From NCBI RefSeq assembly GCF_900167435.1, contig NZ_FUWS01000009.1, forward strand, positions 124,001 to 188,000: DNA of 64,000 nucleotides, in the 5' to 3' direction. How positions within the stretch are numbered: the stretch's first letter is position 1; each line of letters opens with the position of its first letter. Source of the stretch: Marinactinospora thermotolerans DSM 45154 (GTDB taxonomy: Bacteria; Actinomycetota; Actinomycetes; Streptosporangiales; Streptosporangiaceae). Positions 15,201 to 26,907 of the stretch are shown piece by piece. A model generated the notes under the pieces. That model saw nothing but the letters and a program-made list of their open reading frames with translations, searched no databases and was not told the origin of the DNA. The position numbers were made by a program, and so were the translations under genes.

Positions 15201-17384
15201 CTACTCCTCTTCGTCACGTACCAGCCACACCGTGCCCAAGGGCGGGAACGTGACGATCGCCGACGCGGGCTGTCCGTTCCACGGATCGGGCGTGGCCTGG
15301 ACGAGCGCGCCCGGCTGCGCCACCCCGCTCCCCCCATAGGGCAGGGCATCGGTGTTGAGGACCTCGCGCCAGGGGCCCGCGAACGGCAGGCCGACGCGCC
15401 GCCCCGCGTGGGGCGACCCGGAGAAGTTGACCAGGCAGGCCAGCACCGAACCGTCCTCCCCGTGCCGCAGGAACGACAAGGTGTTGCCCGCCGCGTCACC
15501 CCCGTCGATCCAGGTGAAACCACCGGGTTCGCAGTCGCGCGACCACAGCGCCGGCGTCGCGCGGTACACCTGGTTGAGGTCGGTGACCAGTCGGCGCAGG
15601 CCGGCGTGGTGGGGGTAGTCCAGCAGCCACCACTGCACGCCCGCCTCGTGCGACCACTCGTGCCCCTGGCCGATCTCACCGCCCATGAACAGCAGCTGCT
15701 TGCCGGGATGGGCCCACATGTAGGCGAAAAGGGCGCGCAGGTTCGCCGAACGCTGCCAGTCGTCACCCGGCATCTTGTTCAGCAGCGACTGCTTACCGTG
15801 CACCACCTCGTCGTGGGACAGCGGGAGCACGTAGTTCTCGCTGAACGCGTACATCATCGAGAAGGTGATCTCGTTGTGGTGGTACTGGCGGTGCACCGGG
15901 TCGTGGCGCAGGTACTCCAGGGTGTCGTGCATCCAGCCCATGTTCCACTTGAAGCCGAAGCCCAGCCCGCCGGAGTCGGTGGGGCGGGACACCCCGGGCC
16001 AGGCCGTGGACTCCTCGGCGATCATGGTGATGCCGGGGTTGCGGCGGTAGGCCGTGGCGTTGAGCTCCTTGAGGAAGTCGATGGCCTCCAGGTTCTCCCG
16101 GCCCCCGTACTGGTTGGGCGCCCACTCGCCGGACTCGCGGGAGTAGTCCAGGTAGAGCATCGAGGCGACGGCGTCCACCCGCAGCCCGTCGATGTGGAAC
16201 TCCTCCAACCAGAACAGCGCGTTGGCGACCAGGAAGTTGCGGACCTCGGTGCGCCCGTAGTTGAAGATCAGCGTCCCCCAGTCGGGGTGCTCGCCCCGGC
16301 GCGGGTCGGGATGCTCGTACAGGGCGGTGCCGTCGAACCGGGCCAGCGCCCACTCGTCCTTGGGGAAGTGCGCGGGAACCCAGTCGAGCAGCACCCCGAT
16401 ACCGGCGCGGTGCAGCGCGTCGACCAGTCCGCGGAAGTCGTCGGGGGAACCGAACCGCGAGGTGGGGGCGTAATAGGAGGTCACCTGATAGCCCCAGGAC
16501 CCCCCGAAGGGATGTTCGGCCACCGGGAGGAACTCGACGTGGGTGAAGCCGGTCTCGCGCACGTAGTCGACCAGCTCGGTGGCGAGCTCGGTGTAGGACA
16601 GCCCCGGCCGCCACGAACCGAGGTGCACCTCGTAGACGCTCATGGGACGCCTGGTCAGCTCCTCGGTCTTACGCTGGGCCAGCCACTCGTCGTCGCCCCA
16701 CTGGTGAGCGGAGGTGAAGACCACCGACGCGGTGTGCGGGGGCACCTGCGCCGCGAACGCCATGGGGTCGGCCTTGTCCCGCCACACCCCGTCGGCGCCG
16801 GCCACCTGGTACTTGTACAGCGCGCCGTCGCCGACGCCCGGGACGAACAGCTCCCACACCCCGGAGGAGCCCAACGAGCGCATCGGATGGGCGGTGCCGT
16901 CCCAGTGGTTGAAGTCGCCGATGACGCGGACACCGCGCGCGTTGGGCGCCCAGACCGCGAACGAGGTGCCGGTGACCTCGCCCAGGACCGACGGGAAGCG
17001 CCGGGTGTGCGCGCCGAGCACCCGCCACAGCTCCTCGTGCCGTCCCTCGCCGATGAGGTGCAGGTCGAACTCGCCCAACGTGGGCAGGTGCCGGTAGGGG
17101 TCGTCGGTGAGGATCTCCTCGCCCTCGGGTTCGTAGCGCACGGCCAGCCGGTAGTCACCGACCTCGCCGCCCGGCAGCGTCGCGGCGAACACCCCCGCGT
17201 GCAGGTGCGTCAGTTCGATCCGGTCGCCGTCGGGCAGGACGGCGTGGACCGACAGCGCCATGGGGCGCAGGGCGCGGATGACGACACCGTCGGGGCCGGG
17301 GTGGGCGCCGAGAACGCTGTGCGGATCGTGATGGTGGCCGGCGACCAGGCGGTCGATCTCGTCGGTGGAGAGGACGTCACTCAT
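15201..17384 (-). CDS. glgB: 1,4-alpha-glucan branching enzyme GlgB
   Basis: The 727-residue enzyme introduces alpha-1,6 branches into the glucan made by GlgE. Order of domains: N-terminal CBM48-like modules (about 20-210, including [22 protein letters not shown]), GH13 barrel (about 240-600) and C-terminal beta domain. Catalytic motifs are visible: nucleophile Asp in GLRVDAVAS, acid/base Glu in MIAEEST, third carboxylate in LSHDEV. Length is normal for actinobacterial GlgB with two N-terminal beta domains. It is last in the glgE-treS-pep2-glgB operon, 70 bp after pep2. Confidence 0.97.
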   Translation of the reverse strand: MSDVLSTDEIDRLVAGHHHDPHSVLGAHPGPDGVVIRALRPMALSVHAVLPDGDRIELTHLHAGVFAATLPGGEVGDYRLAVRYEPEGEEILTDDPYRHLPTLGEFDLHLIGEGRHEELWRVLGAHTRRFPSVLGEVTGTSFAVWAPNARGVRVIGDFNHWDGTAHPMRSLGSSGVWELFVPGVGDGALYKYQVAGADGVWRDKADPMAFAAQVPPHTASVVFTSAHQWGDDEWLAQRKTEELTRRPMSVYEVHLGSWRPGLSYTELATELVDYVRETGFTHVEFLPVAEHPFGGSWGYQVTSYYAPTSRFGSPDDFRGLVDALHRAGIGVLLDWVPAHFPKDEWALARFDGTALYEHPDPRRGEHPDWGTLIFNYGRTEVRNFLVANALFWLEEFHIDGLRVDAVASMLYLDYSRESGEWAPNQYGGRENLEAIDFLKELNATAYRRNPGITMIAEESTAWPGVSRPTDSGGLGFGFKWNMGWMHDTLEYLRHDPVHRQYHHNEITFSMMYAFSENYVLPLSHDEVVHGKQSLLNKMPGDDWQRSANLRALFAYMWAHPGKQLLFMGGEIGQGHEWSHEAGVQWWLLDYPHHAGLRRLVTDLNQVYRATPALWSRDCEPGGFTWIDGGDAAGNTLSFLRHGEDGSVLACLVNFSGSPHAGRRVGLPFAGPWREVLNTDALPYGGSGVAQPGALVQATPDPWNGQPASAIVTFPPLGTVWLVRDEEE

Positions 17385-17454
17385 GGGTTTCCCGGTGGGT
17401 TGTGGGCCGAAGGCGCGGATGGTCGGTGGTGGTCGTCCGGTCCCGCGGGCGCGG

Positions 17455-18852
17455 TCAGGCCACGAGGGCGGCGATCGAGTCCAGTGGGATGCGCATCCAG
17501 GCGGGCCGGTGGCGGGCCTCGTACATGACCTCGTACACGGCCTTGTCGTATTCGAAGGCGCGCAGGACGACCTGGTGCTTCTCCGGGTCGATGCCGCCGC
17601 CGAAGGCGTAACCGGCGCAGAACGCCTCGCGGTTGCGTTGGGCCCAGGCCCGCGCGGGCTCGGCGAGCTCGTCCTCCCGCGCGTGCCCGACGAGCTGGTG
17701 GCGGGCCGCGTAGTCGAAGGAGCGCAGCATCCCCGCGACGTCGCGCAACGGGCTGGACAGCCGCTGCCGCTCGGTGATCGGGGCGGCGGGCTCGCCTTCG
17801 AAGTCCAGCAGCACCCAGCCGCTGTCGGTGCGGACGACCTGGCCGAGGTGGTAGTCGCCGTGGACGCGCTGCACCGGCAGCGGCGTGTCGAGATCGGCGA
17901 AGGCGTCGAAGGCGTCGCGCAACGCGGGAGCGTAGGGCTCCAGCGCCGTGATCTGGGAGGCGGCGACGTCCAGGCGGGACACCATGCTCTCGGCGAGCTC
18001 GCCCTGGCTCTCCGGCGTCAGCACGTCGGTGGGCAGCGCCCGGGCGAGGTCGCGGTGGACGGCGGCGGTCGCCGCCCCCAGCCGTTCGGCCTCGCCGGAG
18101 AAGTCCCCGCCCGCGTCCTCGGGCGCGACCCCCGGTGAGGCGTAGAGGTCGCGCACGCTGGTCGCGGCGAGCACCCACCCGTCGGTCGCGCTGCGCAGGT
18201 AGCGCTGGAGCATGGCCAGGGTGGTGGGGACGAGCGTGTCGGCGGCCGAATCGCGCAGGTCGGTCTCGATCCACCCGTAGGGGCGGGCCACGAACGGGGA
18301 CCCGCTCAGCGCGGCGGTCAGCTCCAGGTCGGGGTTGTGGCCCGGCCACAACCGGCGGAACATCTTCAACACGTACTCCTCGCCGTAGACCAGCGAGGTG
18401 TTGGACTGCTCTCCGGTCAACACCAGGCTGCGCAGACCGGTGTGGATCTCGGTGTCGGGCATCCGCCGGAACCGCACACCGTCCTCGGCGTGGCCCCGGG
18501 CGATGTGTTCCAGCAGCCGCGCCGTCATCTCGGGGTCGTGCGTGGCGTCGTAGACGGCCTGGACACACGGTCCGCCGGTGCCCTCGGCGCCGCCCGGCAG
18601 CTCGCACACGCCGATCGCGGCGTGTGCGAGGTCGGCGCCGATGCTCCCCTCCGGCCGTAGCCCGAGGAGCACCTGGTAGCGGTCGGTCCTGCCGTGCTGG
18701 CCGACCTCCACCACCAGCACCCGCAGCCCTGGTGTCCCGGGGACGAGGACGTGCTGTGATTCGACCCGGAGAGCGTCGATCGGCAGCCCTTTCCCCGCGA
18801 ACCAGCGCTGCCGTGGAATCCAGGTGGCCAGAAGCTCCTCAAGCTGCGTCAT
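17455..18852 (-). CDS. pep2: Maltokinase Pep2 (Mak)
   Basis: This 465-residue kinase makes maltose-1-phosphate from maltose and ATP, feeding GlgE. It has the kinase-like fold of the family: N-cap with [26 protein letters not shown] (nucleotide-binding lobe), catalytic loop [10 protein letters not shown] and the metal-binding LDFEGEP, then a conserved C-terminal RPAWMRIPL. It is a separate gene rather than fused to TreS, as in most actinobacteria. It begins 24 bp after treS and is followed by glgB, consistent with one transcript for the trehalose-to-glucan route. Confidence 0.95.
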   Translation of the reverse strand: MTQLEELLATWIPRQRWFAGKGLPIDALRVESQHVLVPGTPGLRVLVVEVGQHGRTDRYQVLLGLRPEGSIGADLAHAAIGVCELPGGAEGTGGPCVQAVYDATHDPEMTARLLEHIARGHAEDGVRFRRMPDTEIHTGLRSLVLTGEQSNTSLVYGEEYVLKMFRRLWPGHNPDLELTAALSGSPFVARPYGWIETDLRDSAADTLVPTTLAMLQRYLRSATDGWVLAATSVRDLYASPGVAPEDAGGDFSGEAERLGAATAAVHRDLARALPTDVLTPESQGELAESMVSRLDVAASQITALEPYAPALRDAFDAFADLDTPLPVQRVHGDYHLGQVVRTDSGWVLLDFEGEPAAPITERQRLSSPLRDVAGMLRSFDYAARHQLVGHAREDELAEPARAWAQRNREAFCAGYAFGGGIDPEKHQVVLRAFEYDKAVYEVMYEARHRPAWMRIPLDSIAALVA

Positions 18853-18876
18853 GTCAGAGTGGTCCGTTTCCCCTTC

Positions 18877-20751
<1,875 letters not shown>

Positions 20752-20812
20752 GATGTACTACTCCACCAGTTGGCTTTCCAGTTCGCTCCCCCGATCGGAC
20801 TCCGCTGACGGG

Positions 20813-22834
20813 TCAGGGAGCACCTTCGTGAGAGGTGACTGTGAATATGTGTGCGGACTGGACATGCGGGTCGAGGCGGACGTAATTTGCCTCTCCCCAT
20901 TGATACGACTCGCCCGACAATTGGTCCGTGACGGTGATCCGGTCGCCGGGAGAGAACCCGAGAGCGGGCATATCGAGCCACACCGTCGCCTCGCGCGTGT
21001 GGTGTGGGTCGAGATTGGCGACGACCAGGATGGTGTCCGCGTCGTGATGGGGTGTGCCCGCGCGTGGAATTCCGTCGGTTCCGTGGTCGCCGGTCCGGGC
21101 CAGCCGTTTGGAGAAGCAGATCAGCTCCGGCTGGTCGACATGGTGGAACCGCAGGTTACGCAGTTCCTGCAATGCCGGGTGGTTGCGCCGCAGGTAGTTT
21201 AGCCTGCGGATCAACGGGGTTATGGTCGTTCCGGCCGCCTCGGCGGCGGCCCAATCCCGGGGTTTGTACTGGTATTTCTCGGAGTCGAGGTATTCCTCGC
21301 TCCCGGGACGCACCGCCCTGTTCTCACACAGTTCATACCCCGAATAGATCCCCCACGTCGGCGACATCGTGGCGGCGAGGATCGCGCGGATCTCGAACGC
21401 CGGACGCCCACCGTGCTGGAGGTAGGCGTGCAGGATGTCGGGCGTGTTGGGGAAGAGGTTGGGACGCATGTAGGCGGCCGATTCGCCGCTGAGCTCGCCG
21501 AGGTAGTCCTCCAGCTCCTCCTTGGTGTTGCGCCAGGTGAAGTAGGTGTAGGACTGGTGGAAGCCGACCTTGGCCAGCGTGTGCATCATCGCCGGACGGG
21601 TGAACGCCTCGGCCAGGAAGAGCACGTCGGGGTCGGTCTCGGCGATGTCGGCGAGCAGCCGCTCCCAGAAGGCCACCGGTTTGGTGTGGGGGTTGTCGAC
21701 CCGGAAGATCCGCACGCCGTGCGCCATCCAGTGCCGCACGATCCGGCGGACCTCCTGGAAGATCCCCTCGGGGTCCCTGTCGAAGTTCAGCGGATAGATG
21801 TCCTGGTACTTCTTCGGCGGGTTCTCGGCGTAGGCGATGGACCCGTCGGCGCGCACCGTGAACCACTCGGGGTGTTCGGTGACCCAGGGGTGGTCCGGCG
21901 ACGCCTGGAGGGCCAGGTCCAGGGCGATCTCCAGGCCGTGTTCGCGGGCCTCGGCGACGAAGGCGTCGAAGTCCTCGATCGTGCCCAGGTCGGGGTGGAC
22001 GGCGTCGTGGCCTCCCTCGTGCGAACCGATGGCCCAGACCGATCCGGGGTCGCCGGGCTGGGCGACCAGCGAGTTGTTGCGGCCCTTGCGGAAGGAGTGG
22101 CCGACGGGGTGGATGGGGGGCAGGTAGACGACGTCGAAGCCCATCTCGGCGATCGCGGGCAGCCGTTTGGCCGCGGTCGCGAACGTGCCGGAACGCTGCT
22201 CGCCCTCCTCGCCGTCGAGGACCGTCGCCCCCTCAGAGCGGGGGAAGAACTCGTACCAGGAGCCGACCAGCGCCCGACGGCGGTGGACGACGATCGGATG
22301 GCGCCGGGAGCGCGTGACGAGCTCCCGGAGCGGGTTGGCGGCCATCTCGTCCAGCACCTCGGCAGCGGTGGCGGCCGCGAGGCGGTCCACGGCCGGCAGG
22401 GTGGGGTCGCGCAGCACGGAGGCGAGCCTGGCCAGCGCCGGGCGTTTGGGCACGCGCTTGGCCGCGCGCTCGAACAGGCGGGCGCCCTCCTCCAGCATGA
22501 GGTCGACGTCCTGGCCGAGCGGGATCTTGATCTCGGCGTTGTGCCGCCAGGTCGCGAACGGATCGCTCCACGCCTCGATCCCGAACGTCCAGCGTCCCTC
22601 GGAGGAGACGGTCACCTCGGCGCCGTAGCGGTCGGTGCCGGGCGCGAGCTCGCGCATCGGCACGAGGGGGCGCCGGCGACCCTGGGGGTCCCACAGGACC
22701 ACGCCGGCGCTGAGTGAGTCGTGTCCTTCACGGAAGACGGTCGCGCTCACCGGAAAGGTCTCTCCGGCCACGGCCTTGGCCGGGCCGAGGTCGACCACCG
22801 GGGCGATGTCGAGAATGGGGAATCGTCCGATCAC
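20813..22834 (-). CDS. glgE: Alpha-1,4-glucan:maltose-1-phosphate maltosyltransferase GlgE
   Basis: GlgE extends alpha-glucan with maltosyl units from maltose-1-phosphate. The 673-residue protein has the N-terminal domain (PILDIAPVVDLG...), a helical insert (about 115-195), and a GH13_3 barrel with PPIHPVGHSFRKGRNN, nucleophile Asp in FRVDNPHTKP, and acid Glu in LAEAFTRP. Start: GTG 22834, directly preceded by TACGGT-N6, so the mRNA is probably leaderless. It heads the glgE-treS-pep2-glgB operon and is divergent from glgP. A CRP-type site lies about 190 bp upstream. Confidence 0.96.
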   Translation of the reverse strand: MIGRFPILDIAPVVDLGPAKAVAGETFPVSATVFREGHDSLSAGVVLWDPQGRRRPLVPMRELAPGTDRYGAEVTVSSEGRWTFGIEAWSDPFATWRHNAEIKIPLGQDVDLMLEEGARLFERAAKRVPKRPALARLASVLRDPTLPAVDRLAAATAAEVLDEMAANPLRELVTRSRRHPIVVHRRRALVGSWYEFFPRSEGATVLDGEEGEQRSGTFATAAKRLPAIAEMGFDVVYLPPIHPVGHSFRKGRNNSLVAQPGDPGSVWAIGSHEGGHDAVHPDLGTIEDFDAFVAEAREHGLEIALDLALQASPDHPWVTEHPEWFTVRADGSIAYAENPPKKYQDIYPLNFDRDPEGIFQEVRRIVRHWMAHGVRIFRVDNPHTKPVAFWERLLADIAETDPDVLFLAEAFTRPAMMHTLAKVGFHQSYTYFTWRNTKEELEDYLGELSGESAAYMRPNLFPNTPDILHAYLQHGGRPAFEIRAILAATMSPTWGIYSGYELCENRAVRPGSEEYLDSEKYQYKPRDWAAAEAAGTTITPLIRRLNYLRRNHPALQELRNLRFHHVDQPELICFSKRLARTGDHGTDGIPRAGTPHHDADTILVVANLDPHHTREATVWLDMPALGFSPGDRITVTDQLSGESYQWGEANYVRLDPHVQSAHIFTVTSHEGAP

Positions 22835-22840
22835 AGGTGC

Positions 22841-22846
22841 ACCGTA
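22841..22846 (-). promoter_or_regulatory. -10 element for leaderless glgE operon
   Basis: On the minus strand TACGGT is followed by GCACCT and the GTG start at 22834, spacing 6 nt. Confidence 0.5.
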
Positions 22847-23022
22847 GATGTCGAGAAATATGGGCGGATCTGGTGATGTGCGCTTTGGAGAAGCCGATTC
22901 GGTCTGTTGATGCGCCCGAAAAGCCCGCCGCAGGGGTGTGCGGACCGGGCTGTCCAGTGCGCCTCAATCTCTATCGTCGGCGCCGTTTAGGCACTCTCCG
23001 ACAGTCCGGGTCGTTCTATTTT

Positions 23023-23038
23023 TGTGATAGTACTCACA
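23023..23038. promoter_or_regulatory. CRP-type site TGTGA-N6-TCACA
   Basis: TGTGA at 23023-23027 and TCACA at 23034-23038 with 6 nt between match the consensus of CRP/FNR-family regulators exactly. It is in the middle of the glgE-glgP divergent region. The half-sites are exact; binding is inferred. Confidence 0.65.
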
Positions 23039-23040
23039 GC

Positions 23041-23059
23041 GTTGGTCACGTGAGTCAAC
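23041..23059. promoter_or_regulatory. Second palindrome beside the CRP-type site
   Basis: GTTGGTCACGTGAGTCAAC has an 8-bp perfect core TCACGTGA and outer arms GTTG/CAAC. It starts 2 bp after the CRP-type site, making a compact 37-bp regulatory block. Confidence 0.5.
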
Positions 23060-23220
23060 CTTGCCATTTTTTGACCAGGCGTGATGTCAAGGGCGAATCG
23101 GTCGCCGGGAACGTGGGCAACTCCCGTACCGGTCGTTACCGGATGATTAACGGGGGAGAGGCGCGCCGGATTGTACGTGACGGAAAAGTAAAAAGATCGT
23201 TTCGGGCGTCTCAGGGGAAT

Positions 23221-23252
23221 ACGCGAGTTTGCCATTCCGGCACTCCTCGCGT
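23221..23252. repeat. Inverted repeat upstream of glgP
   Basis: ACGCGAG (23221-23227) and CTCGCGT (23246-23252) are perfect arms 18 nt apart, about 85 bp upstream of the glgP -10. It may be a regulatory hairpin or spaced operator. Confidence 0.35.
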
Positions 23253-23336
23253 TTCGGTACGTCCCTCCGAAAACCCCTATTTCCGACACTTTGCGCCGGC
23301 TTGCTCGTTGGGCTCGCATACCGCCCCCACATTGGC

Positions 23337-23342
23337 TAGCCT
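23337..23342 (+). promoter_or_regulatory. -10 element for leaderless glgP
   Basis: TAGCCT followed by 8 nt and the GTG at 23351; no ribosome site is present. Confidence 0.5.
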
Positions 23343-23350
23343 CACGCTCC

Positions 23351-25975
23351 GTGAAGGCGATCCGCAGGTTCACCGTCCGTACCGTCCTACCCGAGGAGCT
23401 GTCCCAGTTGGGCAGGCTCGCGGCCAACCTCCGCTGGGCGTGGCACGCACCCACCCGCGAGGTGTTCGCCGCGATCGACCCAGAGGTGTGGGAGGCCGTC
23501 GAACACGACCCCCTCCGGCTGCTGGGCGAGGTCACCAGCGAACGGCTCACCGAACTCGCCGCCGATGACGGCTTCCGCGCCCGGCTGGACGAGGTCGCCG
23601 CCGACCTCGACGCCTACCTCACCGAACCGCGCTGGTACCAGAACGAGACGGGGGACGGCGCGCCCCCGCCCTCGGCCATCGCCTACTTCTCCGCCGAGTA
23701 CGGGCTGACCGCGGCCCTGCCCCAGTACTCCGGTGGCCTGGGCATCCTCGCCGGCGACCACCTCAAGAGCGCCAGCGACCTGGGCGTCCCGGTCATCGGC
23801 GTGGGACTGCTCTACCGGCACGGGTACTTCTCCCAGAAGCTCTCCCCCGAGGGGTGGCAGCTGGAGGACTACCCCGAGATCGACCCGCGCGGGCTGCCCA
23901 TGACCCAGCTCCAGGGCGCCGACGGCGAACCCGTGCGCATCTCCGTGGGCCTTCCCGGAGGCCGCGCCCTTGTCGCGCACGTGTGGGTGATCAAGGTCGG
24001 CCGTGTCCCGCTGCTGCTCCTCGACGCCTGCCAGGAGATGAACGATCCCGAGCTGCGCAGCGTCACCGACCGTCTCTACGGAGGCGGCACCGAGCACCGA
24101 CTGCGGCAGGAGCTGCTGCTCGGCGTCGGCGGGGTGCGGGCGGTACGCGCCTACTGCGAGCTGACCGGGCACCCCGTCCCCGAGGTCTTCCACATGAACG
24201 AGGGGCACGCCGGTTTCCTCGGACTGGAGCGCGTCCGCGAGTACGTGGCGGCCGACGGACTCACCTTCGAGCAGGCCCTTGAGGCCACCCGCACCGGAAC
24301 CGTGTTCACCACCCACACCCCGGTTCCCGCCGGCATCGACCGGTTCCCGCGTGATCTGGTCGAACGCCACTTCAGCGGCGACAACGCCATCGACGGGCTG
24401 CCGGTGGAGCGGATCATGGCCCTGGGCGCCGAGAGCTACGAGGGCGGCGATCCCGGGGTGTTCAACATGGCCGTCATGGGGATGCGGCTGGCCCAGCGCG
24501 TCAACGGGGTCAGCCTGCTGCACGGCGAGGTCAGCAGGCGGATGTTCCAGGGCCTGTGGCCGGGGTTCGACACCGCCGAGGTCCCCATCACCTCCATCAC
24601 CAACGGCGTGCACGCCCGCACCTGGGTCGCCGAGGAGGCGCAGGAGCTCGCCGCGCGGATCGTCGACGACTCCGACGAGTTCACCCGGGTGGAGGGGTGG
24701 CGCAAGGTCGTCGGCGCCTCCGAGCGCGAGCTGTGGGAGATGCGCCGCACCCTGCGCGAGCGCCTCGTCGTCGACGCGCGCCGGCGGCTGCGCCGCTCCT
24801 GGCGCCAGCGCGGCGCGAGCGAGGCCGAGCTCGGCTGGATCGACGACGTCCTCGACCCGAACATCCTGACGATCGGCTTCGCCCGGCGGGTGCCCTCCTA
24901 CAAGAGGCTCACGCTCATGCTGCGCGACCGCGACCGGTTGAAGTCGCTGCTGCTGCACCCACAGCGCCCGCTCCAGATCGTCATCGCGGGCAAGGCCCAT
25001 CCCGCCGATGACGGCGGCAAGCGGCTGATCCAGGAGATCGTGCGCTTCGCCGACGATCCCGAGGTGCGCCACCGCATCGTCTTCCTGCCCGACTACGACA
25101 TGGCGCTGGCCCGCTCGCTCGTCCAGGGCAGCGACGTGTGGCTGAACAACCCCCTGCGCCCGTTGGAGGCGTGCGGCACATCGGGCATGAAGGTCGCGCT
25201 CAACGGCGGTCTCAACCTGTCCATCCGCGACGGCTGGTGGGACGAGTGGTTCGACGGCTCCAACGGCTGGGCGATCCCCACCGCCGACGGCGTCGCCGAG
25301 CCCGACCGCCGGGACGCGATCGAGGCCGCCGCGCTGTACGACCTGTTCGAGGAGCAGGTCGCCCCGTTGTTCTACGACCACGATGAGGACGACCTGCCCA
25401 AGCGCTGGATCGAGATGGTCAAGCACACCCTGGTGTCCCTGGGTCCCAAGGTGCTGGCCACCCGGATGGTGTGCGACTACGTGGAGCGGCTGTACCGTCC
25501 CGCCGCCGAGTCCTCCCGGCGGGTGGCCGCCGACGGACTGGCCGGGGTGCGCGACCTCGCCGAGTGGAAACAGCGGGTGGTCCGTTCCTGGCCGGGGGTG
25601 CACATCGAGCACGTCGAGGTGGCCGGGGTCGAGGACCCGCCCCAGGTGGGAGGCGAGCTGAAGGTCCGGGCCACGGTCGTGCTCGGCGACCTGGAGCCCG
25701 CCGACGTGCGCGTCGAGGTCGCGCTGGGGCGGCTGGACGGCGCGGGAGAGCTGGTCGAGCCGTCGTTCGCCCGGCTTTCCGCCGCCGAGGGGAAACCGGC
25801 CGACAGCCCGCTCGTGCGCTACTCCGGCTCGATCCCCCTGGACCGTCCCGGGGCCTGCGGCTACACCGTGCGGGTGCTGCCCGACCACCCGTTGCTCGCG
25901 CATCCGGCCGAGCTGGGCCTGATCGTCGTGCCCGAACCACCCGAGGGCATGGTCGCGGGGATGCCGTTGCGTTGA
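23351..25975 (+). CDS. glgP: Glycogen (alpha-glucan) phosphorylase GlgP
   Basis: The 874-residue enzyme releases glucose-1-phosphate from alpha-glucan. It begins with the DUF3417 module of actinobacterial/archaeal-type phosphorylases (about 1-115) and continues with the GT35 fold: YFSAEYGL, YSGGLGILAGDHLKSASDLGVP, HMNEGHAGFL, THTPVPAG, ITNGVHARTW. The PLP lysine lies in EACGTSGMKVALNGGLN, with IRDGWWDEW after it. GTG 23351 is chosen from the leaderless -10; an upstream in-frame extension is not conserved. It is divergent from the glgE operon, so synthesis and breakdown of the same polymer share one control region. Confidence 0.96.
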   Translation: MKAIRRFTVRTVLPEELSQLGRLAANLRWAWHAPTREVFAAIDPEVWEAVEHDPLRLLGEVTSERLTELAADDGFRARLDEVAADLDAYLTEPRWYQNETGDGAPPPSAIAYFSAEYGLTAALPQYSGGLGILAGDHLKSASDLGVPVIGVGLLYRHGYFSQKLSPEGWQLEDYPEIDPRGLPMTQLQGADGEPVRISVGLPGGRALVAHVWVIKVGRVPLLLLDACQEMNDPELRSVTDRLYGGGTEHRLRQELLLGVGGVRAVRAYCELTGHPVPEVFHMNEGHAGFLGLERVREYVAADGLTFEQALEATRTGTVFTTHTPVPAGIDRFPRDLVERHFSGDNAIDGLPVERIMALGAESYEGGDPGVFNMAVMGMRLAQRVNGVSLLHGEVSRRMFQGLWPGFDTAEVPITSITNGVHARTWVAEEAQELAARIVDDSDEFTRVEGWRKVVGASERELWEMRRTLRERLVVDARRRLRRSWRQRGASEAELGWIDDVLDPNILTIGFARRVPSYKRLTLMLRDRDRLKSLLLHPQRPLQIVIAGKAHPADDGGKRLIQEIVRFADDPEVRHRIVFLPDYDMALARSLVQGSDVWLNNPLRPLEACGTSGMKVALNGGLNLSIRDGWWDEWFDGSNGWAIPTADGVAEPDRRDAIEAAALYDLFEEQVAPLFYDHDEDDLPKRWIEMVKHTLVSLGPKVLATRMVCDYVERLYRPAAESSRRVAADGLAGVRDLAEWKQRVVRSWPGVHIEHVEVAGVEDPPQVGGELKVRATVVLGDLEPADVRVEVALGRLDGAGELVEPSFARLSAAEGKPADSPLVRYSGSIPLDRPGACGYTVRVLPDHPLLAHPAELGLIVVPEPPEGMVAGMPLR

Positions 25976-25980
25976 CGCCG

Positions 25981-26017
25981 ACCGCCCCGGTCCCGCGGTA
26001 GCCGGGGCCGGGGCGGT
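25981..26017 (+). terminator. Terminator of glgP
   Basis: ACCGCCCCGG (25981-25990) and CCGGGGCGGT (26008-26017) form a 10-bp stem, with further GC pairing inside, 5 nt after the glgP stop. Confidence 0.65.
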
Positions 26018-26047
26018 CTCGTCCGCGGGCATCGGTTCGGGCCGTCC

Positions 26048-26078
26048 TTGACGGGGCAGGGCGAATGGCGCCCATAAT
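26048..26078 (+). promoter_or_regulatory. Promoter of the TPP riboswitch-ykoEDC transcript
   Basis: TTGACG (26048-26053) and CATAAT (26073-26078) resemble -35 and -10 with a 19-nt spacer, placing the start a few bases before the aptamer. Confidence 0.55.
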
Positions 26079-26088
26079 GGGAGAAACC

Positions 26089-26174
26089 GACAGGGGAGCG
26101 CTTTGGCGCTGAGAGTGCGGGGCAGCCCGCAGACCCTTACACACCTGATCTGGGTCATGCCAGCGAAGGAAGTC
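26089..26174 (+). ncRNA. TPP (thiamine pyrophosphate) riboswitch
   Basis: The conserved THI-box elements are in order: GGGGAGC, GGCGCTGAGAGT (26106 on), the sensor helix CGGGGCAGCCCG, GACCCTTACACACCTGATCTGGGT, and TGCCAGCGAAGGAAGTC. Downstream, CGTGGG...CCCACG (26173-26218) could be part of the expression platform; no T-run is seen, so translational control of ykoE is more likely than termination. Confidence 0.93.
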
Positions 26175-26297
26175 GTGGGAACCGCCGACCGGCCGTCACA
26201 CCCCACGCGCCGGTCCGCGTAGGACCTGCGCCGCACGGGTGGCCGGCGGCGCTCTTGGCCTGGGCCCTCTCGCTCTTCTCCACGCGAAGGGACACCC

Positions 26298-26903
26298 GTG
26301 AAACCCTCAACCCCCGCCCACAAGGACCCCGGACCGCCCATCCGACGCCGATGGCGCACCGTCGACATCGTGGTCGCCGCCGTCGTCGGCGTCGCGGTCG
26401 GCGTCGTCTTCTGGCTGTGGGGCCTGGTCTGGCAGGCCACCGAGGTCCTGTTCGTCTTCTTCCCACCGGCGCAGGCCGTCCTCTACGGGGTGTGGATGCT
26501 GCCGGGCGTGCTCGGCGCGCTGATCATCCGCAAGCCGGGAGCGGCGCTGCTCACCTCCATCACGGCGGCGTCCGTCTCGGCGTTCCTGGGCACCACGTGG
26601 GGCCTGACCGTCGTCCTTGAGGGAGCCCTCCAGGGGCTGCTGCCCGAGCTGGTCTTCGCGGCCTTCCTGTACCGGCGGTGGAACGTCGGCGTCAGCGTCC
26701 TCGCCGCGATGGCGGCCGGACTGTCCCCCGCGGTCCTCGACAACGTCCGCTACTACCCGACCTGGCCGTTGGAGTACCAGCTCGCCTACGGCGGTCTCGT
26801 CCTGATCAGCGCGGCCCTCATCGCCGGGGTCGGCGCGCGGCTGTTGACCACGGCGCTGGCCCGGGCCGGCGCGCTGGCGCCGTTCCCGTCGGCGCGGGGC
26901 TGA
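26298..26903 (+). CDS. ykoE: ECF transporter substrate-binding membrane subunit, YkoE family
   Basis: The 201-residue integral membrane protein has about five to six helices and matches the S-component YkoE: VDIVVAAVVGVAVGVVFW, PPAQAVLYGVWMLPGVLGALIIRKPGAALL, and LPELVFAAFLYRRWN. YkoE-type S subunits bind hydroxymethylpyrimidine or thiamine. The TPP riboswitch 125 bp upstream supports this. GTG 26298 has GAAGGGA before it. It is the first gene of an E-D-C operon whose other members supply ATPase and coupling subunits. Confidence 0.92.
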   Translation: MKPSTPAHKDPGPPIRRRWRTVDIVVAAVVGVAVGVVFWLWGLVWQATEVLFVFFPPAQAVLYGVWMLPGVLGALIIRKPGAALLTSITAASVSAFLGTTWGLTVVLEGALQGLLPELVFAAFLYRRWNVGVSVLAAMAAGLSPAVLDNVRYYPTWPLEYQLAYGGLVLISAALIAGVGARLLTTALARAGALAPFPSARG

Positions 26904-26907
26904 GGGC

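Noticed and set aside
23387-26440. 1017-codon open frame opposite glgP
   Set aside because: Antisense shadow typical of high-GC genes; it has no domain and glgP is unambiguous.
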